Source of the DNA: Burkholderiales bacterium
Lineage (GTDB): Bacteria > Pseudomonadota > Gammaproteobacteria > Burkholderiales > Burkholderiaceae_C
Length of the DNA: 64,000 nt
Direction: 5' to 3'
NCBI GenBank assembly: GCA_016000265.1
Contig: JAECRL010000004.1
Coordinates: forward strand, 198,264 to 262,263
Below are positions 36,297 through 46,139 of this stretch, piece after piece. Position 1 is the stretch's first letter. The number at the start of each line of letters is the position of its first letter. The notes under the pieces were generated by a model. It was not told where the DNA came from. It saw nothing but the letters and a program-made list of their open reading frames with translations, and searched no databases. Position numbers and translations under genes: made by a program.

Positions 36297-37385
36297 ATGA
36301 GTTCGAAGAGCATTCCCAGGCAGCTCTGGGATTTCCGACGGGGCGTGGCCACGGCGCGCGTGCTGTGCCAGCTCGGGCTGGACCACGACCTGAGCCTGGA
36401 GCAGGCGCTGCGCCACACCGGCCTGACCCGCGCGCAGCTCGACGAGCCCAAAGCCGAAATCGACGCCCAGCAGGAAATCCAGCTCATCCGCAACCTGGTG
36501 ACCGAGTTGCCCCAGCTGCCCACCCTGGGCCTGGAGGCCGGCAGCCGCTACCACGTCACCACCTACGGCCTGTGGGGCTACGCCGTGCTCTCCAGCCCCA
36601 CGCTGGGCATGGGCGTGAGCATGGCCTCGCGCATGCTCAACCAGACCTTCTCCCTGACGACCAACGAGGTCGAGCAGGTCGGCGAGCAGATCATGGTCAC
36701 CTACCACTCCGACCACCTGCCCCCCGAGGTGCGCCAGTTCATCATGGACCGCGACCGCGCCGCCGTGGTCACCCTGCAGCGCGAGATCCTGGGCCACCCC
36801 CTGCCCTACAAGGCCATCCTGATGCGCCGCAGCGAGCCCGCGCCCGAGGTGGTCGAGGCCTACACGCAGCTTTTCGGCGTGCGCCCGCTGTTCGGCCAGT
36901 CGCAGGACCGCAGCCTGTTTGCCGCGGCCCTCATGCACCAGCCCCTGCCCCAGGCCGACCCGCACACCGCCGAGCTCTGCGAGCGCATGTGCAAAGAACT
37001 GGTCGACGCCCGCAGCCGCCGCACCGGCGTGGCCGCCCAGGTGCGCGACCGCCTCATGCGCACGCCCGGGCGCATCCCGGACATGGAAGAGGTCTCCGCC
37101 GAGATGAACATGACCTCGCGCACGCTGCGCCGCCACCTCACCCTCGAAGGCGCCTCGTTCCGCGCCCTGCTCGAAGAGGTGCGCTCCACGCTGGCCGAAG
37201 AGCTCATGACCGGCGCCACCCTCACGCACTCCGAGATCGCCGAGCGCCTGGGCTACGCCGACGTCACCACCTTCATCGAGGCCTTCCGGCGCTGGAAGGG
37301 CGTGCCGCCCAGCGAGTTCCGCAAGGCCAACGGCGTGCAGCGCCCGGGCGCCGGGGTGAGCCGGCGGCGCTTCATCCCCCGCTGA
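36297..37385 (+). CDS. AraC family transcriptional regulator (OruR/ArgR-like N-domain)
   Basis: A 362-residue DNA-binding protein. The N-terminal two thirds form the arabinose_bd-like (PF12625-type) ligand domain seen in OruR/MmsR-like regulators (LSLEQALRHTGLTRAQLDEPKAEI, LGLEAGSRYHVTTYGLWGYAVLSSPTLG). The C-terminal AraC double HTH is at about 260-350 (EEVSAEMNMTSRTLRRHLTLEGASFRALLEEVR, LTHSEIAERLGYADVTTFIEAFRRWKGVPPSEFR). The ATG at 36297 is preferred over one 24 nt upstream. It is divergent from the CheR-fused kinase and precedes an HDOD gene. The ligand and targets are unknown. Confidence 0.88.
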   Translation: MSSKSIPRQLWDFRRGVATARVLCQLGLDHDLSLEQALRHTGLTRAQLDEPKAEIDAQQEIQLIRNLVTELPQLPTLGLEAGSRYHVTTYGLWGYAVLSSPTLGMGVSMASRMLNQTFSLTTNEVEQVGEQIMVTYHSDHLPPEVRQFIMDRDRAAVVTLQREILGHPLPYKAILMRRSEPAPEVVEAYTQLFGVRPLFGQSQDRSLFAAALMHQPLPQADPHTAELCERMCKELVDARSRRTGVAAQVRDRLMRTPGRIPDMEEVSAEMNMTSRTLRRHLTLEGASFRALLEEVRSTLAEELMTGATLTHSEIAERLGYADVTTFIEAFRRWKGVPPSEFRKANGVQRPGAGVSRRRFIPR

Positions 37386-37489
37386 GGCCGGGCCAGGGCG
37401 CCCAGAAAAGGCCCCATCGGCGAGAACTGTTTCACGGTTCACGCGGTGCGTGCGCGCCTAGACTGACGGACACACCCCGAGGTCCCGCC

Positions 37490-38329
37490 ATGAGCATCGC
37501 GCCCCAACTCCGCAACCTGAACATCGACCTGCCCGCCTGCCCCAGCACGCTGGTCAAACTCTCCTTGCTGATGGCCGACGAGAACTGCTCGACCGACCAG
37601 CTCGCCGCGCTCATCGAAACCGACATGGCCCTGTCATCGGCCGTGGTTCGCACCGTCAACTCCGCGCTCTTCGGGCTGCTCAAGCGCGTGGAGACCGTGC
37701 ACGATGGCATCCGCTACCTGGGCATGGCGCAGGTCGCCGGCCTCACCTACGAAATCGGGCTGCGCGGCGCCTTCCCGCCCAGCCCGCTGCTGCAAAGCAT
37801 CTGGGACCGAGCCGGCGTGCGCGGCCTGGCCATGGGGCGCATCGCCCGCCAGCTCGACGTCGACCCCTGGCAGGCCCACACCGCCGGCCTGTTCGCCGAA
37901 AGCGGCCGCGCCGTGCTCTACGCCTACGACCGCCAGCGCTACGCCAGCCTCGAAGCCGACCAGGGCGATCAGGGCGACGAGTCCCTGCTGTGCGCCGCCG
38001 AGATCGAGGCCTTCGGCGTGAGCCACTCGCAACTGGGCGCGGCCCTGTGCCAGTCCTGGGGCCTGTCGCGCGAAATCAGCGACAGCGTGCGCGCCCGCCC
38101 CAACAGCGCCAGCCAGTGGACCCAGGAGCGCCCGGCCGTGCAAAAGCTGCTGACCATCGGCGCGGCGGTGGACAACCTGCTGCTCAACCCCACCCGCTCG
38201 GCCGACCCCGCCGCCGTCTGGGCCGAGCTGGAGCCCGTCTCGCACCAGGTCGGCCTGCACTTCCAGGCCTTCCAGCTCGCCACCATGCGGGTCTGCGAGC
38301 GACTCAACATCCCCCAAAGCGAGGGATGA
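37490..38329 (+). CDS. HDOD domain protein
   Basis: A 279-residue soluble protein consisting of one HDOD domain (PACPSTLVKLSLLMADENCSTDQLAALIETDMALSSAVVRTVNS opens it; FGVSHSQLGAALCQSWGL lies in the second half). HDOD domains are catalytically inactive relatives of HD hydrolases that act in signalling outputs. The metal-binding His-Asp pair is absent, as expected for the class. It stands alone between the AraC regulator (104 nt upstream) and a hybrid kinase. Possible partners are the neighbouring kinases; this is by proximity only. Confidence 0.85.
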   Translation: MSIAPQLRNLNIDLPACPSTLVKLSLLMADENCSTDQLAALIETDMALSSAVVRTVNSALFGLLKRVETVHDGIRYLGMAQVAGLTYEIGLRGAFPPSPLLQSIWDRAGVRGLAMGRIARQLDVDPWQAHTAGLFAESGRAVLYAYDRQRYASLEADQGDQGDESLLCAAEIEAFGVSHSQLGAALCQSWGLSREISDSVRARPNSASQWTQERPAVQKLLTIGAAVDNLLLNPTRSADPAAVWAELEPVSHQVGLHFQAFQLATMRVCERLNIPQSEG

Positions 38330-38430
38330 GTCCGATTGACACATGACGCCCACCAGATCAGGATCAACGATCACTGATTAAAGAAAAGCGGCACCCGGGG
38401 GAAGGAAACTGCGGGCGCCACGATGACCGC

Positions 38431-40314
38431 ATGCCGTTTGGCTTCCCCGCCTTCGTGCTCCCGTTCCTGGAGCCCACCCCCACCGACGCCGATGACCCGG
38501 AGCTGAACCGCCAGATCCGGGCCGAACGCATCCGCATGCTGTTCGCCCCCACGGTGCCCGTCTCCGTCGTCAGCGCCCTGGCCAGCGTGGCCCTGGCCAT
38601 CGCCGTGGCCGACCAGACCGGGCGGCACTGGGCCATCGCCTGGGCCACGCTGTGCGTGCTGGCCTCCGTGCTGCGCCTGCTGCACCTGCGCTCCTACCAG
38701 CGCTCCAGCCGCCGCGACCACCCCCTGTGGCTGAGCAGCCTGACGGCCATGTGCGCGCTGCACGGCGCCAGCTGGGGCCTGGTGGGCGTGCTCATGCCCG
38801 TGCAGGACATGGTGACCACCTCCGTGCTGGCCGCCACCCTGGTGGGCGCCTGCGCCGTCTGCACCTTCACGCTGCAGGCGCACTTTCGCCCCAACCTGGC
38901 CATCAACCTGCCCATGCTCGTGCCGGCCGGGCTGGCCCTGTTCGCGCGCGAAGACGCCTACGGCTTCTTCGGCGGCCTGGGGCTGCTGTCGCTGATGGCG
39001 CTGATGCTGTTCGAGAGCCGCCGCGCCGAGCGCCGCATCACCGAGCTGCTGTGGCTGCGCTTCACCACCGACCGCATCGCCCGCGAGCGCACCCAGGCCC
39101 TGGTGCTTGCGCAACGCCACAGCGCCGTCAAGGACCAGTTCCTGGCCACCATGAGCCACGAGATGCGCACCCCGCTGCACGGCATCCTCGGCCTGGCGCG
39201 GCTGCTGCACGAGCGCCTGCCCGACCGCCCGGGCGTGCTGGCCGAGTCGCGCCACCAGGTCGAGCTCATCGAGCGCGCCGGCGACCACCTGCTGCACATC
39301 ATCAACGACGTGCTGGACTTCTCCCGCATCGAAGCCGGCAAGCTGCACATCCAGCACGCCGCCTTTGACCTGCGGGTGCTGCTCGACGAGGTCATCGGCC
39401 TGCAGGGCGTGACCGCCCAGGAAAAGGGCCTTCGCCTGCTCACCGACGTGCGCCTGCCCACGCCGTGCTGGGTCAGCGGCGACGCCGCGCGCCTGCGCCA
39501 GATGCTGCACAACCTGGTGGGCAACGCCATCAAATTCACCGACATGGGCGAGGTGCGCTTGCGCGTCAGCCAGCCCGGCCAGCCCAGCGCCGACACGGTG
39601 CGCTTCGAGGTGGCCGACACCGGCGTGGGCATCCCGCCCGAGCAGCTGGCCCTCATCTTCGACGCCTTCCACCAGGTCGACGGCAGCTTCATGCGCCGCC
39701 ACAAAGGCACCGGGCTGGGGCTGACCATCACGCGCGAGATCGCGCGCGCCATGCAAGGCGACGTCGCCTGCACCAGCGACGTCGGCCGCGGCTCGGTCTT
39801 CACGCTGGACGTGCCGCTGCAGGCCACCACGGCCTCGGCGGTGCTGCCGGCCATCGCCTCGACGCCGCCTTCGGTGAGCGCACCACGCGCGCCGCTGCCG
39901 CCTCAGCCGGCGCTCAGCGGCCGCGTGCTGCTCGTGGAGGACAACCCCGTCAACGCCCTGGTGGCCGAAGCCACGCTGACCCGCCTGGGGCTGAGCGCGA
40001 CGCGGGTGGAAAACGGGCGCGAGGCCTTGAGCCTGCTGTGCCAGCCCGAGCGGGCCTTCGACATCGTGCTCATGGACCTGCAGATGCCCGAGATGGACGG
40101 CATGGAGGCCACGCGCCTGCTGCGCCAGTGGGAACACGAGCAGGGCATCGAACCCATCGCGGTGGTGGCCCTGACGGCCAACGCCTTGAGCAGCGACCGC
40201 GCGCACTGCCTGTCGGCCGGCATGGACGACCACCTGCCCAAGCCCTTCCGCGCCGATGAGCTGCAGACCGTGCTGCAGCGTCACCTGCCCGCGCCGGTCA
40301 CCCGCGCGGGCTGA
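38431..40314 (+). CDS. membrane hybrid histidine kinase
   Basis: A 627-residue sensor. About six membrane segments lie within residues 38-200 (for example VSVVSALASVALAIAVA and MALMLFESRR at the edge), followed by a linker helix, HisKA with TMSHEMRTPLHGI, HATPase_c with NLVGNAIKFTD, ADTGVGIPPE and GTGLGLTITREIA, and a C-terminal receiver (about 490-625) with LVEDNPVNAL, phosphoacceptor Asp in VLMDLQMPEMDG and Lys in PKPF. No Hpt domain. A TTGACA hexamer at 38336 could be part of its promoter. The membrane part carries no recognisable ligand-binding motif. Confidence 0.88.
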   Translation: MPFGFPAFVLPFLEPTPTDADDPELNRQIRAERIRMLFAPTVPVSVVSALASVALAIAVADQTGRHWAIAWATLCVLASVLRLLHLRSYQRSSRRDHPLWLSSLTAMCALHGASWGLVGVLMPVQDMVTTSVLAATLVGACAVCTFTLQAHFRPNLAINLPMLVPAGLALFAREDAYGFFGGLGLLSLMALMLFESRRAERRITELLWLRFTTDRIARERTQALVLAQRHSAVKDQFLATMSHEMRTPLHGILGLARLLHERLPDRPGVLAESRHQVELIERAGDHLLHIINDVLDFSRIEAGKLHIQHAAFDLRVLLDEVIGLQGVTAQEKGLRLLTDVRLPTPCWVSGDAARLRQMLHNLVGNAIKFTDMGEVRLRVSQPGQPSADTVRFEVADTGVGIPPEQLALIFDAFHQVDGSFMRRHKGTGLGLTITREIARAMQGDVACTSDVGRGSVFTLDVPLQATTASAVLPAIASTPPSVSAPRAPLPPQPALSGRVLLVEDNPVNALVAEATLTRLGLSATRVENGREALSLLCQPERAFDIVLMDLQMPEMDGMEATRLLRQWEHEQGIEPIAVVALTANALSSDRAHCLSAGMDDHLPKPFRADELQTVLQRHLPAPVTRAG

Positions 40315-40318
40315 GCCC

Positions 40319-40891
40319 TCACTGGCGGACGGCTTCGACCTGGATCACCAGCTTGATGTCGTTGGGGATGAACGGCAGGCCGTAGTTCATGCCGAAATCG
40401 GCGCGCTGGATGGTGGTCTCGAAGTCACCGCCGCAAACCTGGCGCTTGAGCATCGGGTTGTCATAGCAGCCGTAGTGGTTGGCCTTGAGCACCACCGTCT
40501 GCGACTTGCCCAGCAGGGTCAGGTTGCCCACGACGGAAGAGACCTTGTCGCCCTCGAAGACCACCTTGGTGCTCTTGAACGTGGCCTGGGGGAAGGCCTC
40601 GGCGTTGAAGAAGTCCTTGCCCTTGAGGTGGCCGTCAAACGGAGCGGTGCCGGTGTTGATGGAGCCCATCTCGATGGTGATGTCGACCTGGCCGGTCTTG
40701 GCTTCGGTGTCGAGGGTGACCGAGCCCGACTTCTTGTCGAAGCGACCGCGGTTCGTCGAGGTGCCGAAGTGCTTGGCCTCGAAGGTCACGAAGGTGTGCG
40801 TGGGCTCGATGGTGTAGGTCACCGGGGCGGCGTGGGCCAGGCCGGCGGACAGGGAGGCGGCCGCGATGGCGGCGATCAGGGAACGGTTCAT
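40319..40891 (-). CDS. YceI family periplasmic lipid-binding protein (copy A)
   Basis: A 190-residue exported YceI-like lipocalin-type protein. The signal peptide spans residues 1-21 (cleavage after AHA). The mature start APVTYTIEPTHTFVTFEAKHFG, TGQVDITIEMGSINTG and GNLTLLGKSQTVVLKANHYGCYDNP are typical. Members bind isoprenoid-type lipids; the exact role here is not known. A terminator-like hairpin (40962-41008) separates it from the upstream YceI copy B, so it may be transcribed at a lower level or from its own promoter. It converges with the hybrid kinase gene, 4 nt apart. Confidence 0.9.
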   Translation of the reverse strand: MNRSLIAAIAAASLSAGLAHAAPVTYTIEPTHTFVTFEAKHFGTSTNRGRFDKKSGSVTLDTEAKTGQVDITIEMGSINTGTAPFDGHLKGKDFFNAEAFPQATFKSTKVVFEGDKVSSVVGNLTLLGKSQTVVLKANHYGCYDNPMLKRQVCGGDFETTIQRADFGMNYGLPFIPNDIKLVIQVEAVRQ

Positions 40892-40961
40892 GGGGATCTC
40901 CTGCGAGGGGGGTGACGCGGGGTGCGCCGGTTGAACAAGGGAATCAGGGAACAAGGGAACG

Positions 40962-41008
40962 AAAAAGAGGCGGCACGAGAGGGGGCGCGAGAGGGGCCAC
41001 GCCGCCTC
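40962..41008 (-). terminator. attenuator/terminator between the YceI genes
   Basis: On the minus strand GAGGCGGC (41001-41008) pairs perfectly with GCCGCCTC (40967-40974) across a loop of about 26 nt, and the second arm runs into five T (40962-40966). The first arm overlaps the stop codon of copy B. The large loop makes it a weaker terminator, so partial read-through into copy A is likely. Confidence 0.6.
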
Positions 41009-41621
41009 ACAGCGGCGGCATGCCCTGGATGACGAGCTTGAACTTCACCTGCACGTCGTTGGCGACGATGGAGGTGTCGCTCCAGTCGCCTTCGCCGATC
41101 TTGAAGTCCAGGCGGCGCAAGGTGAAGCCGCCGGTGGCCGTGCTCAGGCCCTGAGCCTGCGTCAGCTGCACCGGCACCACCAGGTCGCGCGACTGGCCCT
41201 TGATGACGAGCTTGCCCGCCACCTCGAACTTGCCGCCGCCCACGGCCTTGATGGCGCTGGACTGGAAGGTGGCCTTGGGGAACTTGGGCGTGTTGAACCA
41301 CTCGGGCTTGGGCAGCTCGGCGTCGGCTTCGGCGCCCAGGGCCACGCTGCCCAGGTCCACGCTGAAGGCGATCTGGCCGGAGGCCGGGGCCTTGGGGTCG
41401 AACCGGGTCTGGGCGCTGAAGGACTTGAAGCGCCCGCTCAAGGGCACGCCCAGCTGCTTGGCCACGAAGGTGACCTCGCTTTGGGCGGCTTGCAGGGCCT
41501 GGGGGACCTGCGCAGCGGGTGCGGCCTGGGGCGCGGCGGCATGCAGCAGCGGCGCGGTGCCCAGCAAGGCGGCGAACAGGCCACCCACCAGGGCGGAACT
41601 CAGGGTGCGACGGGCGATCAT
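41007..41621 (-). CDS. YceI family periplasmic lipid-binding protein (copy B)
   Basis: A 204-residue exported YceI-like protein, divergent from copy A. The signal peptide covers residues 1 to about 28, followed by an Ala/Gln/Pro-rich spacer, then SEVTFVAKQLGVPLSGRFKSFSAQTRFDP, SVDLGSVALGAEADAELPKPEWFNTPKFP and KLVIKGQSRDLVVPVQL. The barrel strands are complete. It lies 38 nt downstream of a cytochrome b561 gene, the same pairing as E. coli yceJ-yceI, so the two probably work together on a membrane quinone or isoprenoid. Confidence 0.9.
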   Translation of the reverse strand: MIARRTLSSALVGGLFAALLGTAPLLHAAAPQAAPAAQVPQALQAAQSEVTFVAKQLGVPLSGRFKSFSAQTRFDPKAPASGQIAFSVDLGSVALGAEADAELPKPEWFNTPKFPKATFQSSAIKAVGGGKFEVAGKLVIKGQSRDLVVPVQLTQAQGLSTATGGFTLRRLDFKIGEGDWSDTSIVANDVQVKFKLVIQGMPPL

Positions 41622-41659
41622 GGGGGGACTCCGGTGAAAGTGGGGGGCGACGGGGGGCA

Positions 41660-42220
41660 TCAACGGCCCGGGCGCATGCGCGCCAGCAGGTTGTCTCGGT
41701 CGATGAACTGGTGCTTGAGCGCCGCACCCACGTGCAGGGCCACCAGGCCGATCAGGCCCCAGGCCGCCAGGCCGTGCAGCGGCTGGATCGCCTCGGCCAG
41801 CGCCGGGTTGGGCGCCACCAGGTCGGGCAGGGGCAGCACGCCGAACCACACGATGGGGAAGCCCTTGGCCGAGCTGTGGACCCAGCCCAGCAAGGGCACG
41901 GCGAAGAACAGCAGGTACATCAGGTGGTGCGTGCCGTGGTGGGCCACGCGCTGCCAGGCCGGCATGGCCTGCTCGATGCGCGCGGGCAAGGCCGGCGGGC
42001 GGTGCGTGAGGCGCCACACCAGGCGCAGCAGCGACAGCGCCAGGATCGTCACCCCGGCCCACTTGTGCCAGTTGATCAGCTTGAGCTTGGCCGGCGAGAA
42101 AGGCAGGCCCTCCAGGTAGAGCCCCACGCCGAAGGCCGAGAGGATGGCCACGGCCAGCACCCAGTGCAAGGCGATGGCGACGCCGCTGTAGCGCGGCATC
42201 GAGGACGGTGTGTTCTGCAT
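41660..42220 (-). CDS. cytochrome b561 family protein
   Basis: A 186-residue inner membrane cytochrome b561/CybB-like protein with four membrane helices. Likely haem-ligating histidines are in YSGVAIALHWVLA, INWHKWAG, LHGLAAWGLIGLVALHVG and nearby AALKHQF. CybB-type proteins move electrons between quinones and small acceptors, including superoxide. It is the first gene of a unit with two YceI genes on the minus strand. The ATG at 42220 gives the normal MQNTPSSMPRYSGVAIALHW start; a longer reading adds 10 residues without a better ribosome site. Confidence 0.91.
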   Translation of the reverse strand: MQNTPSSMPRYSGVAIALHWVLAVAILSAFGVGLYLEGLPFSPAKLKLINWHKWAGVTILALSLLRLVWRLTHRPPALPARIEQAMPAWQRVAHHGTHHLMYLLFFAVPLLGWVHSSAKGFPIVWFGVLPLPDLVAPNPALAEAIQPLHGLAAWGLIGLVALHVGAALKHQFIDRDNLLARMRPGR

Positions 42221-42413
42221 GGGAAACCCCTTCGTTTGGCTTGGGACCACAATGTGAAGCGTAAAGGCCGTGCGTTCAGGCAGGTTGAGCGGGTTTCACG
42301 CTTCGCTTCAAATTTTCTGAACGATGGCACCGATCCCCGGCGAGCCAGGGTCAACCCTGATGCAGGCCGGCGTCCGCTTGTCGATGAACCTGCCATTCGG
42401 TCTGACGCCCCCC

Positions 42414-43685
42414 ATGGAACGCTCCCCTCATTCAACGTGGTCGGTCTGGTTGCTCAGCGGCGACCCCAAGCAGCGCCTGCGCATCATGCGCTCGCTGATG
42501 GCGGCCAATGTGTTTGCTGCCTGCGCCCTGATGGCGGTCTACGCGGCCTGGATGGGGTTCATGGCCGCCAGCGACGTCCAGCTGCTGACCGGTGCCATCG
42601 TGCTCAACTGCGCGCTGTGGTACGCCATCCTGCGCTCCGGGCTCAACCTGCGCTTCAGCGACCCCGCCCTCACCCTGCCGCAGATCCTGGCCGCGCTGTC
42701 CATCATCGTCGGCGCCTACTCCGTCACCGGGCCCGTGCACGGCTCCACCATGATGCTGCTGGTGCTGGTGCTGGTCTTCGGCGTCTTCAACCTGCAGCCG
42801 CGGGGCGCGCGCATCGCCGCCGCCTACACGGTGGCGCTCATGGGGGTCGCCCAGCTCATCAAGATGGAGACCGACCCGGTCAACTACCCCTTCAAGCTGG
42901 AGATCGTCCACTTCCTGCTGACGGCGGCCATCGTGCCCACCATCTCGCGACTGGCCGCCCAGCTCAGCAGCATGCGCGCGCGCCTGCAGGCCCAGAAGGA
43001 CGAGCTGGCGCAGGCGCTCACGCGCATCCAGATCCTGGCCACGCGCGACGAACTCACCGGCCTGGTCAACCGCCGCCACATGATGGACGTGCTGCAGCAG
43101 CACCGCAAACGCCTGACCCGCTCGGGCTACCACCGCTTCTGCCTGGCGCTGCTCGACATCGACCACTTCAAGCGCGTCAACGACAACCACGGCCACGGCG
43201 TGGGCGACGACGTGCTGCGCCGTTTCGCCGCCGTGGCGCAAACGGCCTTGCGCGACACCGACGTGCTGGCGCGCTGGGGTGGCGAAGAGTTTCTTTTGTT
43301 GCTCAACGACACGACCCCCGAGCAGGCCGAAATCGGGCTGGAGCGCGTGCGCGAATTGCTGGCCGACACGCCCATGTCGAGCGAGGTGCCGCAGCTGCGC
43401 ACGACCTTCTCGGCGGGGCTGACGGCCTACGACAGCGGCGAGGCGCTCGACGCCTGCATCGAACGCGCCGACCGCGCGCTCTACGAGGCCAAAGCCCAGG
43501 GACGCAACCGCACGGTGATCCACCAGAACCCGCGCGAGCGCAGCCCAACGGCCCCGCTGCCCGCCTCGCCCCTGCCCTGTGGCAGCGCCGATTCCGCCTC
43601 CCTGGTGGCGGCCGCGCTGGCCCGCGACACCACGCCAGGGCACGCACAAAACGAACCGCACGACGAGCCTTCCACGCCCGCATGA
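42414..43685 (+). CDS. membrane-bound diguanylate cyclase (GGDEF)
   Basis: A 423-residue inner membrane protein: about six hydrophobic segments in residues 25-180, a linker helix (AQLSSMRARLQAQKDELAQALTRI), a GGDEF domain (about 205-365) and an unstructured Pro/Ser/Thr-rich tail of about 45 residues. Catalytic motifs are complete: RDELTGLVNRRHMMD, LLDIDHFKRVNDNHGH, RWGGEEF; an RxxD inhibition site (RDTD) stands five residues before GGEEF. Several in-frame starts exist (42324, 42360, 42384, 42414) without a clear ribosome site; 42414 gives a short cytoplasmic lead into the first membrane segment. It is divergent from the cytochrome b561 gene. Confidence 0.88.
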   Translation: MERSPHSTWSVWLLSGDPKQRLRIMRSLMAANVFAACALMAVYAAWMGFMAASDVQLLTGAIVLNCALWYAILRSGLNLRFSDPALTLPQILAALSIIVGAYSVTGPVHGSTMMLLVLVLVFGVFNLQPRGARIAAAYTVALMGVAQLIKMETDPVNYPFKLEIVHFLLTAAIVPTISRLAAQLSSMRARLQAQKDELAQALTRIQILATRDELTGLVNRRHMMDVLQQHRKRLTRSGYHRFCLALLDIDHFKRVNDNHGHGVGDDVLRRFAAVAQTALRDTDVLARWGGEEFLLLLNDTTPEQAEIGLERVRELLADTPMSSEVPQLRTTFSAGLTAYDSGEALDACIERADRALYEAKAQGRNRTVIHQNPRERSPTAPLPASPLPCGSADSASLVAAALARDTTPGHAQNEPHDEPSTPA

Positions 43686-43756
43686 GGGCCCCGCCCCCGC
43701 GCTGGTGCTGCCGCATCAAGCCGGGTATGCTCGGCGCATCAACAAAAAAGACGGTT

Positions 43757-43834
43757 GCCCGGGGCTCACCACCCTCCGGGCGATGCAGTGGAGGCGGCAG
43801 CCCTTGTCCCCAGGCTCAACCAAGGCGAAGGGCT
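43757..43834 (+). ncRNA. structured leader with mutually exclusive hairpins (unknown)
   Basis: The 198-nt gap before the hybrid kinase at 43884 holds GCCCGG/CCGGGC (43757-43762 with 43776-43781), then AGCCCTT/AAGGGCT (43799-43805 with 43828-43834), whose left arm overlaps an alternative pair CCTTG/CAAGG (43802-43806 with 43821-43825). Two exclusive pairings are what a switch would show, but it matches no riboswitch class I know. Confidence 0.35.
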
Positions 43835-43883
43835 CAGCACACCGTGTCGGGCTTGCCGTGGGTGGTGACTGCGTTGCCGTGCC

Positions 43884-45524
<1,641 letters not shown>

Positions 45525-45560
45525 CGTGTCTGACCTGGCTGAGCTGACTGAGGGCGGGCC

Positions 45561-46079
45561 TCAGATCGCCAGGTCGCTGAAGAACCGCCCACCGTGGAAG
45601 ACCAGCGGGGACGCGCCGACGCGGCGGCGGCAATGCGCCACCTCGCCCACGAAGATGACGTGGTCGCCCTCGTCGTGCTGGCTGCGGTGGCTGCACTCGA
45701 AGACCGCCACGGCGCCGTCGATGACCGGCGCACCGGTCAGACCGGCTCGCCAGGCCACGCCCTCGAAGCGGTCGATGCCCTTGCGTGAGAACCGCTCGGC
45801 CAGCAGGCGCTGATCGGCGGCGAGCACGTTGATGGCGTAGTGGGTGGAGGCCAGGAAGCCGGGCATCGAGCTGGACTGGCGCGACAGGCTCCACAGCACC
45901 AGCGGCGGCGCCAGCGACACCGAGTTGAAGGAGTTGGCCGTCAGGCCGAACAGGCGGCCATCGGGCGCCTGCGCGGTCACGATGGTGACCCCCGTGGCGA
46001 ACTGCCCCAGCGCGGCGCGGTACTCCTCCTGGGTGAAGGGGGCGGGCGTGGCGTGGGGGTCGGCAGGCATCGAAGGCAT
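45561..46079 (-). CDS. flavin reductase family (FMN-binding) protein
   Basis: A 172-residue protein of the split-barrel flavin reductase (DIM6/NTAB, HpaC-like) family: ALGQFATGVTIVTAQAPDGRLFGLTANSFNSVSLAPPLVLWSL and HVIFVGEVAHCRRR are diagnostic. Members reduce FMN or FAD with NAD(P)H for a partner monooxygenase, but no monooxygenase is nearby. Alternative starts at 46100 and 46070 are in frame; no strong ribosome site decides. It lies 60 nt downstream of the methyltransferase gene on the same strand and may be the last gene of the parA-parB transcript. Confidence 0.87.
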   Translation of the reverse strand: MPSMPADPHATPAPFTQEEYRAALGQFATGVTIVTAQAPDGRLFGLTANSFNSVSLAPPLVLWSLSRQSSSMPGFLASTHYAINVLAADQRLLAERFSRKGIDRFEGVAWRAGLTGAPVIDGAVAVFECSHRSQHDEGDHVIFVGEVAHCRRRVGASPLVFHGGRFFSDLAI

Positions 46080-46139
46080 GGGTGCAGGGTACAAGGTCAT
46101 GCAGTGTAGTGCCGCGAAGAAATGCACGGACCCAGGGGG

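Noticed and set aside
37428-37450. TTTCACGGTTCACG as a fourth parS-like site
   Set aside because: It lacks the central CACGTG and the palindrome; it fails at several core positions.
38336-38430. TTGACA at 38336 as a full sigma-70 promoter for the membrane hybrid kinase
   Set aside because: The hexamer is perfect but the best -10 at 17 nt (CAGGAT) is poor; mentioned only as possible in the gene entry.
42240-42320. TAAAGGCC in the cytochrome b561/GGDEF gap as a flagellar promoter
   Set aside because: At 11 nt downstream there is no GCCGAT-like -10, so the match is to the -35 only.
43700-43883. c-di-GMP (GEMM) riboswitch before the hybrid kinase
   Set aside because: The conserved GEMM sequence parts are absent; it is kept only as an unknown structured leader.
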